Shown here: positions 17,080 to 26,407 of the stretch, one piece after another | Position numbering within the stretch: the first letter of the stretch is position 1 | Layout of the letters: each line of letters starts with the position of its first letter | Source: Klenkia brasiliensis | GTDB taxonomy: Bacteria > Actinomycetota > Actinomycetes > Mycobacteriales > Geodermatophilaceae | DNA length: 64,000 nt | NCBI RefSeq assembly: GCF_900100695.1 | Contig: NZ_FNCF01000005.1 | Coordinates: forward strand, 248,001-312,000 | Direction: 5' to 3' | Notes under the pieces: model-generated | What the model was told of the DNA's origin: nothing | The model's input: only the letters and a program-made list of their open reading frames with translations | Databases searched by the model: none | Program-made: the position numbers and the translations under genes

Positions 17080-18153
17080 GTGATCAGCACCACCCGGCAC
17101 CTCGCGGACGGCCGCGAGATCGTCTACTTCGACGCCGTCCCCACGCCCCGGGAGGCCGTCGACCCGCGGGAGCTGCCGCCGGTGGCGACCGCCTCCCAGG
17201 TCCGCTGGGACCCGCTGCTGGGGGAGTGGGTGGTCATCGCCGCGCACCGGCAGACCCGCACCTTCCTGCCACCGGCCGACCAGTGCCCGCTGTGCCCCTC
17301 GACCCCGGGCCGGGCGACCGAGGTGCCCGAGGCCGACTACGAGGTCGCGGTCTTCGAGAACCGCTTCCCGTCGCTGTCCACCGAGGTCGACCGGGACGTC
17401 CCCGTGCACGCCGAGGGCAACCCGCTGGTGACGCTGCGGCCGGGGGAGGGGCGCTGCGAGGTCATCGTGTTCACCAGCGACCACGACCGGTCCTTCGCCG
17501 ACCTCGGCCGCGACCGCGCCCGACTGGTCGTCGATGCCTGGGCGCACCGCACGCAGGCGCTGTCCGCGCTGCCGGGCGTCGAGCAGGTCTACCTGTTCGA
17601 GAACCACGGCGAGGAGATCGGGGTGACGCTGTCGCACCCGCACGGGCAGGTCTACGCCTACCCGTTCCTCGCCCCCCGGGTGCAGCGCATCCTCGGGCAG
17701 GTGGGCGCCTACGAGGGCGACCTGTTCGCCGACGTGCTCGCCGCCGAGCGCTCGGGCCCGCGGGTGGTCGCGGCCAACGACCACTGGACGGCGTTCGTGC
17801 CGGCCGCGGCGCGCTGGCCGTACGAGCTGCAGCTGTTCCCGCACCGCCGGGTGCCCGACGTCGCCGCGCTGACCGACGAGGAGCGCGACGCCTTCGTCGA
17901 GGTGTACCTGGACGTGCTGGGCCGTTTCGCGCACCGGTTCGACGAGCCGATGAACTACATCTCCTCCTGGAACCAGGCCCCGGTGCACGCCGGGCGCGAG
18001 GAGTGGTGGCTGCACCTGCAGCTGTTCAGCTTCCGCCGCGCCCCCGGGAAGCTGAAGTACCTGGCCGGCTCGGAGTCGGGCATGGGTGCCTTCGTGTCCG
18101 ACACCTCGCCCGAGGGCGCGGCCGAGGCGCTGCGGGCGGTGGTCCTGCCGTGA
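17080..18153 (+). CDS. galT: Galactose-1-phosphate uridylyltransferase
   Basis: 357 residues from GTG 17080. The upstream in-frame GTG at 17056 was rejected because it would put the operator inside the gene. Transfers UMP from UDP-glucose to galactose 1-phosphate (Leloir pathway). Motifs: CPLCPS zinc-binding pair, FENHGEEIGVTLSHPHGQVYAYP with the catalytic HPH, and a second zinc-binding segment near YELQLFPHRRVPD, then SWNQAPVHAG and WLHLQLF. It is first in an operon with galK (GTGA overlap) and a methyltransferase. No galE is nearby. Confidence 0.96.
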   Translation: MISTTRHLADGREIVYFDAVPTPREAVDPRELPPVATASQVRWDPLLGEWVVIAAHRQTRTFLPPADQCPLCPSTPGRATEVPEADYEVAVFENRFPSLSTEVDRDVPVHAEGNPLVTLRPGEGRCEVIVFTSDHDRSFADLGRDRARLVVDAWAHRTQALSALPGVEQVYLFENHGEEIGVTLSHPHGQVYAYPFLAPRVQRILGQVGAYEGDLFADVLAAERSGPRVVAANDHWTAFVPAAARWPYELQLFPHRRVPDVAALTDEERDAFVEVYLDVLGRFAHRFDEPMNYISSWNQAPVHAGREEWWLHLQLFSFRRAPGKLKYLAGSESGMGAFVSDTSPEGAAEALRAVVLP

Positions 18154-19247
18154 GCACCTTCGACGAGGTCTTCGGCACCGCCCCCGAGGGCGTGTGGCAG
18201 GCGCCCGGCCGGGCCAACGTGATCGGCGAGCACACCGACTACAACGACGGCTACGTGCTGCCGGTGGCCCTGCCGCACCGGGTGCTGGCCTCGGTCGGCC
18301 GGCGCACCGACGGCCTGCTGCGCATCGCCTCGGTGCAGCAGCTCGGGTCGGTCGTGGAGCTGCCGATGGCCGAGGTGCGGGCCGGCAACCCGGCCGGCTG
18401 GGCCGGCTACGTGGCCGGCGTGGCCGAGCAGTTCGACCTGCCCGGCGGCCTCTCGGTGCTGGTGGACGGCGACGTCCCCGCCGGCGCCGGGCTGTCCTCC
18501 TCGGCGGCGGTCACCTGCTCGGTGGCGCTGGCGCTGCGCGACCTGCTGCGGCCCGAGCTGCCGGTCGACGCCCTGGTCGACGTCGCCCGGCGGGCGGAGA
18601 ACGACTTCGTCGGGGCGCCCACCGGGATCCTCGACCAGTCGGCGTCGCTGCTGTGCCAGGCCGGGCACGCGCTGTTCCTGGACACCCGTGACCGCAGCCG
18701 GCAGCAGGTGCCCCTGGACCTGGCCGCGGCCGGGCTGGCGCTGCTGGTGGTCGACACCGGCCACACGCACTCGCACGCCGACGGCGGCTACGGCGACCGG
18801 CGGCGGGAGTGCGAGGCCGCCGCGGCCGCGCTCGGCGTCCCCGCGCTGCGCGACGCCACCGTCGAGGACGTCGAGGGCATGGCCGACGAGCTGTTGCGCC
18901 GGCGCGCCCGGCACATCGTGACCGACAACGCCCGGGTGCTGGAGGTCGTGCGGATGCTGACCGACGGCGGCGACCCGCGGGCGATCGGCCCGGTGCTGAC
19001 CGCCGGGCACGTGTCGCTGCGCGACGACTTCGAGATCTCCACCCCCGAGCTGGACGCGGTGGTCGACACCGCCCTGGCCGCCGGTGCGCACGGCGCGCGG
19101 ATGGTCGGCGGCGGCTTCGGCGGGTCGGCGATCGTGCTGGTGGAGACCGGCGACCTGGAGGCGGTGACGGCCGCCGTCCAGCCGGCGGGTGGCAGCTACC
19201 GCACCTTCGTCGTCGTCCCCTCGCCGGGCGCGCACCGGGTCGCGTGA
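18150..19247 (+). CDS. galK: Galactokinase
   Basis: 365 residues. Phosphorylates galactose at C1 with ATP. GHMP-kinase motifs: GRANVIGEHTDYNDGYVLPVAL (galactokinase signature, about 20-40), PAGAGLSSSAAV (ATP loop, about 110) and MVGGGFGGSAIVLV near the C-terminus. The start codon overlaps the galT stop (GTGA), so the two are translationally coupled and presumably controlled by the operator before galT. Confidence 0.96.
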   Translation: MSTFDEVFGTAPEGVWQAPGRANVIGEHTDYNDGYVLPVALPHRVLASVGRRTDGLLRIASVQQLGSVVELPMAEVRAGNPAGWAGYVAGVAEQFDLPGGLSVLVDGDVPAGAGLSSSAAVTCSVALALRDLLRPELPVDALVDVARRAENDFVGAPTGILDQSASLLCQAGHALFLDTRDRSRQQVPLDLAAAGLALLVVDTGHTHSHADGGYGDRRRECEAAAAALGVPALRDATVEDVEGMADELLRRRARHIVTDNARVLEVVRMLTDGGDPRAIGPVLTAGHVSLRDDFEISTPELDAVVDTALAAGAHGARMVGGGFGGSAIVLVETGDLEAVTAAVQPAGGSYRTFVVVPSPGAHRVA

Positions 19248-19876
19248 CCGAGCTCGGCGACCTGCGCGCGTCCTACGACCGGGTCGCCGACGCCTACGTC
19301 GGGATGCAGGCCGGGGACCTCGGCGCGCACCCGTGGCTGCGGGCCGCGCTGGCCGCGTTCGCCGAGGAGGTCCGCGACCTGGGGCCGGTGCTGGACGTCG
19401 GGTGCGGCCCGGGGCAGGTGTCGGCGCACCTGGCCGGGCTGGGGGTGGACGTCTCGGGGGTCGACCTGTCCCCGCGCATGGTCGAGCACGCGCGCAGTGC
19501 CCACCCGCAGCTGCGCTTCGAGGTCGCCTCGGCCACGGAGCTCGGGCCCGCGCCCGGGTCACTGGGCGGGGTGCTGGCCTGGTGGTCGCTGTTCCACCTG
19601 CCGCGCGCGTCGGTGGCGTCGGTGCTGGCCGTGCTGGCTGAGGCGCTGGTGCCCGGCGGCCAGCTCGCGTGGGGCACCCACGTCGGGGACGGCGAGGTGC
19701 AGCGGACGGACGCCTACGGGGTCGAGGGCGTCGGGTGGACGACCTACCTGTGGCAGCCGCAGGAGATGGCCTCCGTGCTGGCGGGCGCCGGGCTCGAGCC
19801 CGTGGTGGAGCTCCGCCTCCCGCCGCTGTGGAGGGCCCGCCCGCAGGCCCTCCTCGTCGGCCGCCGCCCTCGCTGA
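19244..19876 (+). CDS. SAM-dependent class I methyltransferase
   Basis: 210 residues. VLDVGCGPGQVSAHLAGLGVDVSGVDLSPRMVEHAR is the SAM-binding motif I region at about 48-80; the rest fits the Methyltransf_11/25 fold. Substrate unknown. It overlaps galK by GTGA and is therefore third in the gal operon, though nothing suggests a role in galactose use. Followed by a bipartite hairpin that separates it from the convergent iclR gene. Confidence 0.88.
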   Translation: MTELGDLRASYDRVADAYVGMQAGDLGAHPWLRAALAAFAEEVRDLGPVLDVGCGPGQVSAHLAGLGVDVSGVDLSPRMVEHARSAHPQLRFEVASATELGPAPGSLGGVLAWWSLFHLPRASVASVLAVLAEALVPGGQLAWGTHVGDGEVQRTDAYGVEGVGWTTYLWQPQEMASVLAGAGLEPVVELRLPPLWRARPQALLVGRRPR

Positions 19877-19896
19877 CCCCCGGTCGACCGTCGTCC

Positions 19897-19940
19897 GACG
19901 CTCATCGACCACTCCGGGCCAGAAGTGGTCGCCGAGCGTC
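19897..19940. terminator. Hairpin between methyltransferase gene and iclR-type gene
   Basis: GACGCTC (19897-19903) pairs with GAGCGTC (19934-19940), and CGACCACT (19906-19913) with AGTGGTCG (19924-19931), giving a 15-bp stem with a 2x2 internal loop and a 10-nt loop. It is placed for bidirectional termination of convergent genes. A 14-bp perfect palindrome GCGTCAGCTGACGC (19936-19949) overlaps its right end. Confidence 0.55.
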
Positions 19941-19988
19941 AGCTGACGCCCGCCGGCGGGGCGGCCGGCGGGGCGGTCGGCGGGGCGG

Positions 19989-20702
19989 TCAGCGGGCGGT
20001 GCGGCCGATCGCGTGCGCGGCGTCGAGCACCGCGCCGACGACCTCCGGGCTCGGGCGGCGGCCCAGCCGCTCCACCGGCCCCGACACCGACACCGCGCCC
20101 AGCACCCCGCCGGCGCCGTCCCGCACCGGTGCCGACAGCGAGGCCACCCCGGGCTCGCGCTCGGCCACGCTGTGCGCCCAGCCGCGGCGGCGGACGTCCA
20201 GCAGTGTGCGGGCGGTGAAGGAGGCCGACTGCAGCAGCGGCGTGACCTCCTCGGCGGGCGCGAAGGCCAGCAGCGCGTGTGCCGCCGAGCCCGCTGTCAT
20301 CGGCAGCCGCGCACCCACCGGCACGGTGTCCCGGAGCCCGGTGAGCCGCTCGGCGGCGGCCACGCACACCCGCGCGGCGCCGTCGCGGACGTAGAACTGC
20401 GCGCTCTCGCCGCTGGCGTCGCGCAGGGTGACCAGGTGCCGGGTCGCGGCCTCGGCGAGCTGGTCGGCGCGGTCCCGGCTGCCCCGGCCGAGCTCGGCCA
20501 GCGCGGGGCCGGGCGCCCACGACCCGTCGGGACGGCGGCGCACGAGCCGGTGCCCCTCGAGCGCGACGGCGAGCCGGTGCGCGGTCGCCCGCGGCAGTCC
20601 GGTGCGCTCCACGAGCTCGGCGAGCGTGGCCGGGTCGTCGGCGACGGCGTGCAGGATCGAGACCGCTTTGTCCAGCACGCCGACGGGGTTAGGCTGTCCC
20701 AC
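19989..20702 (-). CDS. IclR-family transcriptional regulator (LtbR/NdgR-like)
   Basis: 237 residues from GTG 20702. The frame is open further to 20738, but that would run into the inverted repeat shared with leuC. The N-terminal winged helix is VGVLDKAVSILHAV...LAELVERTGLPRATAHRLAVALE, and the C-terminal IclR effector domain starts at about 75. Divergent placement beside leuCD is the same as for LtbR of Corynebacterium (represses leuB, leuCD and trp genes) and NdgR of Streptomyces. It probably controls leuCD and itself, with a leucine-related signal as effector; this is inference from context. Confidence 0.92.
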   Translation of the reverse strand: MGQPNPVGVLDKAVSILHAVADDPATLAELVERTGLPRATAHRLAVALEGHRLVRRRPDGSWAPGPALAELGRGSRDRADQLAEAATRHLVTLRDASGESAQFYVRDGAARVCVAAAERLTGLRDTVPVGARLPMTAGSAAHALLAFAPAEEVTPLLQSASFTARTLLDVRRRGWAHSVAEREPGVASLSAPVRDGAGGVLGAVSVSGPVERLGRRPSPEVVGAVLDAAHAIGRTAR

Positions 20703-20707
20703 GAGCT

Positions 20708-20713
20708 GATACT
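20708..20713 (+). promoter_or_regulatory. Possible -10 box (GATACT) of leuCD
   Basis: GATACT, preceded by T as an extended form TGATACT, is placed so that transcription would start inside the adjacent inverted repeat. No good -35 is seen. Confidence 0.4.
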
Positions 20714-20738
20714 TGCATCCCACTGAATGGGAATGCAA
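20713..20738. promoter_or_regulatory. Inverted repeat between iclR and leuC, likely IclR operator
   Basis: TTGCATCCCA (20713-20722) and TGGGAATGCAA (20728-20738) form a near-perfect inverted repeat around CTGAA, one arm having one extra base. It lies between the divergent iclR-type gene (start 20702) and leuC (start 20761), overlapping the expected leuC transcription start. It is a good candidate for the binding site of the adjacent regulator. Confidence 0.65.
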
Positions 20739-20760
20739 ACGAGCCGGAGGAGGCGCAGCC

Positions 20761-22173
20761 GTGGGACGGACCCTGGCGCAGAAGGTCTACGAGCAGCACG
20801 TGGTGCGACGCACCGAGGGCGAGCCGGACCTGCTCTACATCGACCTGCACCTGGTGCACGAGGTCACCAGCCCGCAGGCCTTCGACGGTCTCCGCGCGGC
20901 CGGGCGCACCGTCCGCCGGCCGGACCTGACCATGTCGACCGAGGACCACAACGTCCCCACCACCGACCTGCTGGCCCCCATCGCCGACCCGGTCAGCCGC
21001 GCGCAGGTCGAGGCGCTGCGGAAGAACACCGCGGAGTTCGGCATCCGGCAGGCGCCCATGGGCACCCGGGACCAGGGCATCGTGCACGTCATCGGCCCGC
21101 AGCTGGGCCTGACCCAGCCCGGCATGACCATCGTGTGCGGCGACAGCCACACCTCCACCCACGGCGCCTTCGGCGCGCTGGCCTTCGGCATCGGCACCAG
21201 CGAGGTCGAGCACGTGCTGGCCACCCAGACGCTGCCCCAGCGCCCCGCCAAGCAGATGTCGGTGCGGGTCGACGGCGAGCTCCCCGCCGGCGTCAGCGCG
21301 AAGGACATCATCCTGGCCGTGATCGCCGAGATCGGGACCAACGGCGGCCAGGGCCACGTCGTCGAGTACCGGGGCACCGCCATCGAGGCGCTGTCCATGG
21401 AGTCCCGGATGACGATCTGCAACATGTCGATCGAGGCCGGCGCCCGCGCGGGCCTCATCGCCCCCGACGAGACCACGTTCGAGTACCTGCGCGGTCGCGA
21501 GCACTCGCCGCAGGGCGCCGAGTGGGACGCCGCCGTCGCCGCGTGGCGCGAGCTGCGCACCGACGACGACGCCGAGTTCGACCGCGAGGTCGTCATCGAC
21601 GCCGCGTCGCTGACCCCCTACGTCACCTGGGGCACCAACCCCGGCCAGGGCCTGCCGATCAGCGGCGCGGTCCCCGACCCGGCCGACTTCGCCGACGAGA
21701 CCGACCGCCGGGCGGCCGAGGACGCACTGGCCTACATGGGCCTGACCGCCGGCACCCCGATGCGCGAGATCCCCGTCGACACCGTCTTCCTCGGCTCGTG
21801 CACCAACGGCCGCATCGAGGACCTGCGGGTGGCCGCCGAGCTGCTGCGCGGCAGGAAGGTCGCCGCCGACACCCGGATGCTCGTCGTCCCCGGCTCGATC
21901 GGGGTCAAGCAGCAGGCCGAGGCCGAGGGCCTGGACGCCGTCTTCACCGCCGCCGGTGCCGAGTGGCGGGGCGCGGGCTGCTCGATGTGCCTGGGCATGA
22001 ACCCCGACCAGCTGCAGCCCGGGGAGCGGTCGGCGTCGACGTCCAACCGCAACTTCCAGGGCCGGCAGGGCAAGGGCGGGCGCACCCACCTGGTCTCGCC
22101 CGCCGTCGCCGCCGCCACCGCCCTCACCGGGAAGCTCACCGCCCCGGCCGACCTGCAGGAGGTCAGTGCCTGA
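20761..22173 (+). CDS. leuC: 3-isopropylmalate dehydratase large subunit
   Basis: 470 residues. GTG 20761 follows GGAGGAGG at 7 nt. Aconitase-fold subunit carrying the 4Fe-4S cluster that isomerises 2- to 3-isopropylmalate with LeuD; the same enzyme can isomerise citramalate made by CimA. Motifs: [55 protein letters not shown] with the first cluster Cys, and [13 protein letters not shown] with the other two. TGATG overlap with leuD. LeuC length and order (leuC-leuD) are as usual. Confidence 0.97.
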   Translation: MGRTLAQKVYEQHVVRRTEGEPDLLYIDLHLVHEVTSPQAFDGLRAAGRTVRRPDLTMSTEDHNVPTTDLLAPIADPVSRAQVEALRKNTAEFGIRQAPMGTRDQGIVHVIGPQLGLTQPGMTIVCGDSHTSTHGAFGALAFGIGTSEVEHVLATQTLPQRPAKQMSVRVDGELPAGVSAKDIILAVIAEIGTNGGQGHVVEYRGTAIEALSMESRMTICNMSIEAGARAGLIAPDETTFEYLRGREHSPQGAEWDAAVAAWRELRTDDDAEFDREVVIDAASLTPYVTWGTNPGQGLPISGAVPDPADFADETDRRAAEDALAYMGLTAGTPMREIPVDTVFLGSCTNGRIEDLRVAAELLRGRKVAADTRMLVVPGSIGVKQQAEAEGLDAVFTAAGAEWRGAGCSMCLGMNPDQLQPGERSASTSNRNFQGRQGKGGRTHLVSPAVAAATALTGKLTAPADLQEVSA

Positions 22174-22769
22174 TGGACGCCTTCACCACCCACACCGGCA
22201 CCGCCGCCCCGCTGCGCCGCAGCGCGGTCGACACCGACCAGATCATCCCGGCCGAGTACCTCAAGCGGATCACCCGCACCGGCTTCGAGGACGGCCTGTT
22301 CGTCGCCTGGCGCACCAACGAGCCGGACTTCGTGCTCAACAAGCCCGAGTACGCCGACGCCTCGATCCTGGTCGCCGGCCCCGACTTCGGCACCGGCTCC
22401 TCCCGCGAGCACGCCAACTGGGCTCTGCTGGACGGCGGCTTCCGGGTGGTGATCAGCCCGCGGTTCGCCGACATCTTCCGCAACAACTCGACCAAGTCCG
22501 GCCTGCTCACGGTGGTGCTGCCGGCCGAGGACGTCGCGGCGCTGCAGGACGCCTGCGAGGCCGACCCGGCGCTGCCGGTGACCGTCGACCTGGAGGCCCG
22601 GGAGGTCCGCTGGGCCGACCGGACCGTCGGGTTCGAGATCGACGACTACACCCGCTGGCGGCTGCTCGAGGGCCTGGACGACATCGGCCTCACCGAGCGG
22701 CACCTCGCCGACATCGACGCCTACGAGGCGCAGCGCCCCTCCTGGAAGCCGACCACCACCCCGGTCTGA
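22173..22769 (+). CDS. leuD: 3-isopropylmalate dehydratase small subunit
   Basis: 198 residues. Swivel domain completing the LeuCD active site. Seen: [20 protein letters not shown] near residue 20, [17 protein letters not shown] at about 70, and [18 protein letters not shown]. Its ATG shares one base with the leuC stop, so it is translationally coupled. No hairpin follows; the CopC-domain gene begins 58 bp later with its own ribosome-binding site. Confidence 0.97.
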   Translation: MDAFTTHTGTAAPLRRSAVDTDQIIPAEYLKRITRTGFEDGLFVAWRTNEPDFVLNKPEYADASILVAGPDFGTGSSREHANWALLDGGFRVVISPRFADIFRNNSTKSGLLTVVLPAEDVAALQDACEADPALPVTVDLEAREVRWADRTVGFEIDDYTRWRLLEGLDDIGLTERHLADIDAYEAQRPSWKPTTTPV

Positions 22770-22827
22770 CGGGAACCAGCAGGGCGGCGGGGGCGACTGC
22801 ACAGGTGACACCCAGGAGAGGACCCCT

Positions 22828-23424
22828 GTGACCCACCGCCCCCGCGCCCTGCTGCTCGGCCTGCTCGCCCTGCCGCTGTGGCTGCTCGGCGCCGGCAGCG
22901 CCGCCGCCCACTCCGGCCTGAGCAGCACCGCGCCCGCCGAGGGCGCCACGGTGACCGACCCGCTCGCGGCGGTCGTGCTCACCTTCAGCGGCACGGTCCG
23001 GGGCCCCGACGTCGTCGTCACCGGCCCGGACGGCGCCCCGGTGGGCACCGCGGCGGCCACCGCCGACGGCAGCGCCGTCACCGCCCCCGTCACCCCCACC
23101 GCGACCGGCGCGCACACCGTCACCTGGGCGGTCACCTCCGCCGACGGCCACCGGCTCGAGGGCAGCTACGTCTTCACCTACGCCGGCCCCGTGCCCACCA
23201 CCCAGGCGCCGACGACGACCCGGGCCCCCGTCACCCCGAGCGTCGCCCCGAGCGCCGCGCCGAGCCCGGCCGAGCCCAGCGAGGCCGCCGCCACCGCGCC
23301 CGAGGACGGGCCGAACCTGCTGGTGCGGGTCGTCCCGGTCCTGCTGGGCCTCGCCGTCGTCGGGGCGGTGGTGTGGCTGGTCCGGCGCCGTCAGGCGTCG
23401 GGGTCGGCGGGGAAGTCGCGGTAG
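22828..23424 (+). CDS. CopC-domain exported membrane-anchored protein
   Basis: 198 residues from GTG 22828, with AGGAGAGG at a suitable distance. The signal peptide ends in GSAAA, and the mature protein begins AHSGLSSTAPAEG, placing a His at position 2 as in copper-binding CopC proteins. The CopC beta-sandwich (about 28-120) includes VTWAVTSADGHRLEGSYVFTY, followed by a Pro/Thr/Ala linker and a C-terminal helix (LLVRVVPVLLGLAVVGAVVWLV) with RRR. Likely periplasmic-side copper binding. No CopD is adjacent. It overlaps the convergent NUDIX gene by 34 bp. Confidence 0.9.
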   Translation: MTHRPRALLLGLLALPLWLLGAGSAAAHSGLSSTAPAEGATVTDPLAAVVLTFSGTVRGPDVVVTGPDGAPVGTAAATADGSAVTAPVTPTATGAHTVTWAVTSADGHRLEGSYVFTYAGPVPTTQAPTTTRAPVTPSVAPSAAPSPAEPSEAAATAPEDGPNLLVRVVPVLLGLAVVGAVVWLVRRRQASGSAGKSR

Positions 23425-24314
23425 TAGTCGGCCAGCAGCCGGCCGGGCCGACCGCCCAGCACCCACACGCTGCCCTTCGCCGCCGGCGGCCACAGCGACC
23501 CCGTCGTGCCCGGGAACCGCACGCCCAGCGCCATCAGCACCGACGGGATCGCCCCGCCCTGGCTGCAGACCACCGTGACGCCGGGCCCGCGGCGCTGCTC
23601 CAGCCAGGCCTCCACCCGGTCGATGCCGGCCTGCGGGTCGTCGCCGAAGCCGTCCTCGCCCAGCTCCGGGACGCTGCCGACCTCCAGGCCCAGCGCCCGG
23701 GCCAGCGGGGCCATCGTCTGCGCGCAGCGCACCGGTGGCGCGGCGAGCACCTCGGTGGGGCCGAAGGCGGGGAGCACCTGCGCCAGCCGGGCGGCCTGCG
23801 CCCGGCCCCGGGCGTCCAGCGGGCGCTCGTCGTCCGGCCCGGCGAAGTCGCCGCGCTCCCCGGCGCTGGCGTGCCGGACCAGCAGCAGGCTGGGCGTGCG
23901 CGGCACGTCGGTGCGGGCCAGGTCGGCCAGCACCGCGGCGTCGTGCGGGTGGGTGACCAGCTGGGAGGCCTCCGGCACCGGCAGCCAGCGCAGCTCGTCG
24001 ACCTCGTCGTTGACCGCGAACTCACCGGCCACGTGCTGCATCGTCCAGTAGTCGACCCGCTTGGGGCCGTGCTTGTGGGCGTAGCGGGTCTGCACGCTGC
24101 GCCGCCCGACCGCCACGGCCAGCCCGGTCTCCTCGCCGACCTCGCGCACGGCGGCCTGCAGCGGGTGCTCCCCGTCGTCCAGCTTGCCCTTCGGCAGCGA
24201 CCAGTCGTCGTACTTGGGCCGGTGCACCACGGCGGTCTCCAGCACCCCGCCGGGGCCCGTCCGCCAGACGGCGCCGCCGGCGGCCGGCTGCAGGCGCTCA
24301 GCCAGCGAGCTCAC
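23391..24314 (-). CDS. mutT1: NUDIX hydrolase / histidine phosphatase fusion (MutT1-like)
   Basis: 307 residues in two domains. N-terminal NUDIX has [32 protein letters not shown] (GX5EX7REXXEEXGX, about 37-65). C-terminal histidine phosphatase has [15 protein letters not shown] (RHG-type, about 145), with the second His not checked. Mycobacterial MutT1 has this layout, sits beside ppk, and hydrolyses 8-oxo-dGTP and diadenosine polyphosphates. GTG 24314 lies inside the 3' end of ppk (17-bp overlap), so it is the last gene of a cofC-ppk-mutT1 minus-strand set. Confidence 0.9.
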   Translation of the reverse strand: MSSLAERLQPAAGGAVWRTGPGGVLETAVVHRPKYDDWSLPKGKLDDGEHPLQAAVREVGEETGLAVAVGRRSVQTRYAHKHGPKRVDYWTMQHVAGEFAVNDEVDELRWLPVPEASQLVTHPHDAAVLADLARTDVPRTPSLLLVRHASAGERGDFAGPDDERPLDARGRAQAARLAQVLPAFGPTEVLAAPPVRCAQTMAPLARALGLEVGSVPELGEDGFGDDPQAGIDRVEAWLEQRRGPGVTVVCSQGGAIPSVLMALGVRFPGTTGSLWPPAAKGSVWVLGGRPGRLLADYYRDFPADPDA

Positions 24315-26370
24315 CGGCCATGACCCGCGCCTGGAAGTCGTGCTCCCCGGTCTGCGTCCAGCGGCCGTCCGCGCCGAGCTGGAAGCTGCGGACGTCGTCG
24401 GCCATCGCGCCGTCGAACATCCGCTGCAGCTGGTCGGCGGCGTGCTGGTCGCCCACCCGGAGCAGGACCTCCACGCGGCGGTCCAGGTTGCGGTGCATGA
24501 GGTCCGAGCTGCCCAGCCACCACTCCGGCGTCCCGTCGTTGGCGACGTGGATGACCCGGGAGTGCTCCAGGAACCGGCCCACGATCGAGCGCACCCGGAT
24601 GTTCTCCGACAGGCCCGGCACCCCCGGCCGCAGCGCGCAGATGCCGCGGATCCACAGCTCCACCGGCACCCCGGCGGCCGAGGCCTCGTAGAGGGCGTCG
24701 ATCAGCTCCTCGTCGACGAGGGAGTTCACCTTGATCCGGATCCCGGACGGCCGGCCCTCGGCGGCGTGCCGCGCCTCGCGGCGGATCTTCTCCAGCAGCC
24801 CGGCCCGGATGCCGTGCGGGGCCACCAGCAGCGACCGGTAGGTGGTCTGCCGGGAGTAGCCGGTGAGGGTGTTGAACAGGTCGGTCAGGTCGGCACCGAC
24901 GCGCGGGTCGGCGGTCAGGATGCCGAGGTCCTCGTAGATGCGCGCGGTCTTGGGGTTGTAGTTGCCGGTGCCGATGTGGCAGTACCGCCGCAGGACGCCG
25001 TTCTCCCGGCGGACCACCAGCGCGGTCTTGCAGTGCGTCTTCAGGCCCACCAGGCCGTAGACGACGTGGCAGCCGGCGCGCTCCAGCGTCTTGGCCCAGC
25101 TGATGTTGGCCTCCTCGTCGAAGCGGGCCTTGATCTCCACCAGGACGACGACCTGCTTGCCGGCCTCGGCCGCCTCGATGAGCGCCTGCACGATCGGGGA
25201 GTCACCCGAGGTGCGGTAGAGGGTCTGCTTGATCGCCAGCACGTTCGGGTCGGCCGCGGCCTGCTCGATGAAGCGCTGCACGCTGGTGGCGAAGGAGTCG
25301 TAGGGGTGGTGCAGCAGCACGTCGCCCTCGCGCAGGGTGGCGAACACGCTCTTGGGGCTCTCGCCGTCGGAGAGCCGCGGGTGCGTGCCCGGCACGAAGG
25401 GCTCGTCCTTCAGCTCGGGCCGGTCCAGCCCGTACAGCGCCATGAGCGAGGCGAGGTCGAGCAGGCCCGGCACGTGCAGCACGTCGGTGGGGGACACCTC
25501 GAGCTCGTGCATGAGGACGTCGAGGATCTGCGGGTCCATCGAGTCGGTGACCTCGAGCCGGACGGCGGGGCCGAACCGGCGGCGCTGCAGCTCCCGCTCC
25601 AGCGCCTGCAGCAGGTCCTCGTCGCGGTCCTCCTCGACCTCGACGTCGGCGTTGCGGGTCACCCGGAAGACGTGCTGGTCGATGACGTCCAGGCCGGGGA
25701 ACAGCTGCCCGATGTGCGCGGAGATGAGGTCCTCCAGCGGCAGGTAGACCGACTGGTCGTCCTCGGTGTGCACCGGGACGAAGCGCGGCACGTTGTCGGG
25801 CACCTTGACGCGGGCGAAGCGCGGTGCCCCCGTCTCGGGGTCGCGCACCGACACCGCCAGGTTCAGCGACAGGCCCGAGATGTAGGGGAAGGGGTGCGCG
25901 GGGTCGACGGCCAGCGGGGTGAGCACCGGGAAGACCTGGTCGCGGAAGTACTCGCGCAGCCGCATCGACTCGCCGTCGCCGACCTGGTCCCAGTGCACGA
26001 TCCGGATGCCGTTCTCCTCCAGCCGCGGCAGCACGTCGTCGACGAAGACCCCGGCGTGCCGGGCGACGAGCTCCTGCGTGCGGTCAGAGATGCGCGCCAG
26101 CTGCTCGCGGATGGTCAGCCCGTCGGGGGAGCGGACGGTGAGACCGGTGCTCTGCCGGCGCTTGAGCCCGGCGATGCGCACCATGTAGAACTCGTCGAGG
26201 TTGCTGGCGAAGATCGCCAGGAACTTCACCCGCTCCAGCAGCGGGGCGCCCTCGTCCTCGGCCAGCTCCAGCACGCGGGCGTTGAAGTCCAGCCAGGACA
26301 GCTCCCGGTTCAGGAAGCGGTCGGGGTGCTGCGGGGCGGGGGGAGCCGTCTCGGTCGGCGTGTCGGGCAC
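24298..26370 (-). CDS. ppk1: Polyphosphate kinase 1
   Basis: 690 residues, typical for actinobacterial PPK1. Reversibly makes polyphosphate from ATP; membrane-associated in other species. N-domain [23 protein letters not shown] (about 19-41), head domain, then C1/C2 domains with [20 protein letters not shown] holding the catalytic His (about 463) and [13 protein letters not shown] 26370 was chosen because the N-terminus then matches the family, and the frame upstream is shadow of cofC. It is flanked by cofC (37 bp upstream) and the overlapping mutT1-like gene. Confidence 0.96.
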   Translation of the reverse strand: MPDTPTETAPPAPQHPDRFLNRELSWLDFNARVLELAEDEGAPLLERVKFLAIFASNLDEFYMVRIAGLKRRQSTGLTVRSPDGLTIREQLARISDRTQELVARHAGVFVDDVLPRLEENGIRIVHWDQVGDGESMRLREYFRDQVFPVLTPLAVDPAHPFPYISGLSLNLAVSVRDPETGAPRFARVKVPDNVPRFVPVHTEDDQSVYLPLEDLISAHIGQLFPGLDVIDQHVFRVTRNADVEVEEDRDEDLLQALERELQRRRFGPAVRLEVTDSMDPQILDVLMHELEVSPTDVLHVPGLLDLASLMALYGLDRPELKDEPFVPGTHPRLSDGESPKSVFATLREGDVLLHHPYDSFATSVQRFIEQAAADPNVLAIKQTLYRTSGDSPIVQALIEAAEAGKQVVVLVEIKARFDEEANISWAKTLERAGCHVVYGLVGLKTHCKTALVVRRENGVLRRYCHIGTGNYNPKTARIYEDLGILTADPRVGADLTDLFNTLTGYSRQTTYRSLLVAPHGIRAGLLEKIRREARHAAEGRPSGIRIKVNSLVDEELIDALYEASAAGVPVELWIRGICALRPGVPGLSENIRVRSIVGRFLEHSRVIHVANDGTPEWWLGSSDLMHRNLDRRVEVLLRVGDQHAADQLQRMFDGAMADDVRSFQLGADGRWTQTGEHDFQARVMAGELAG

Positions 26371-26407
26371 CCCGACATCTTGGCCTACGCCGGTGAACGG
26401 CCGGTGA

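Noticed and set aside
20713-20760. Upstream extension of leuC starting at 20713
   Set aside because: It would start inside the inverted repeat and lose the GGAGGAGG site; the extra residues do not resemble LeuC.
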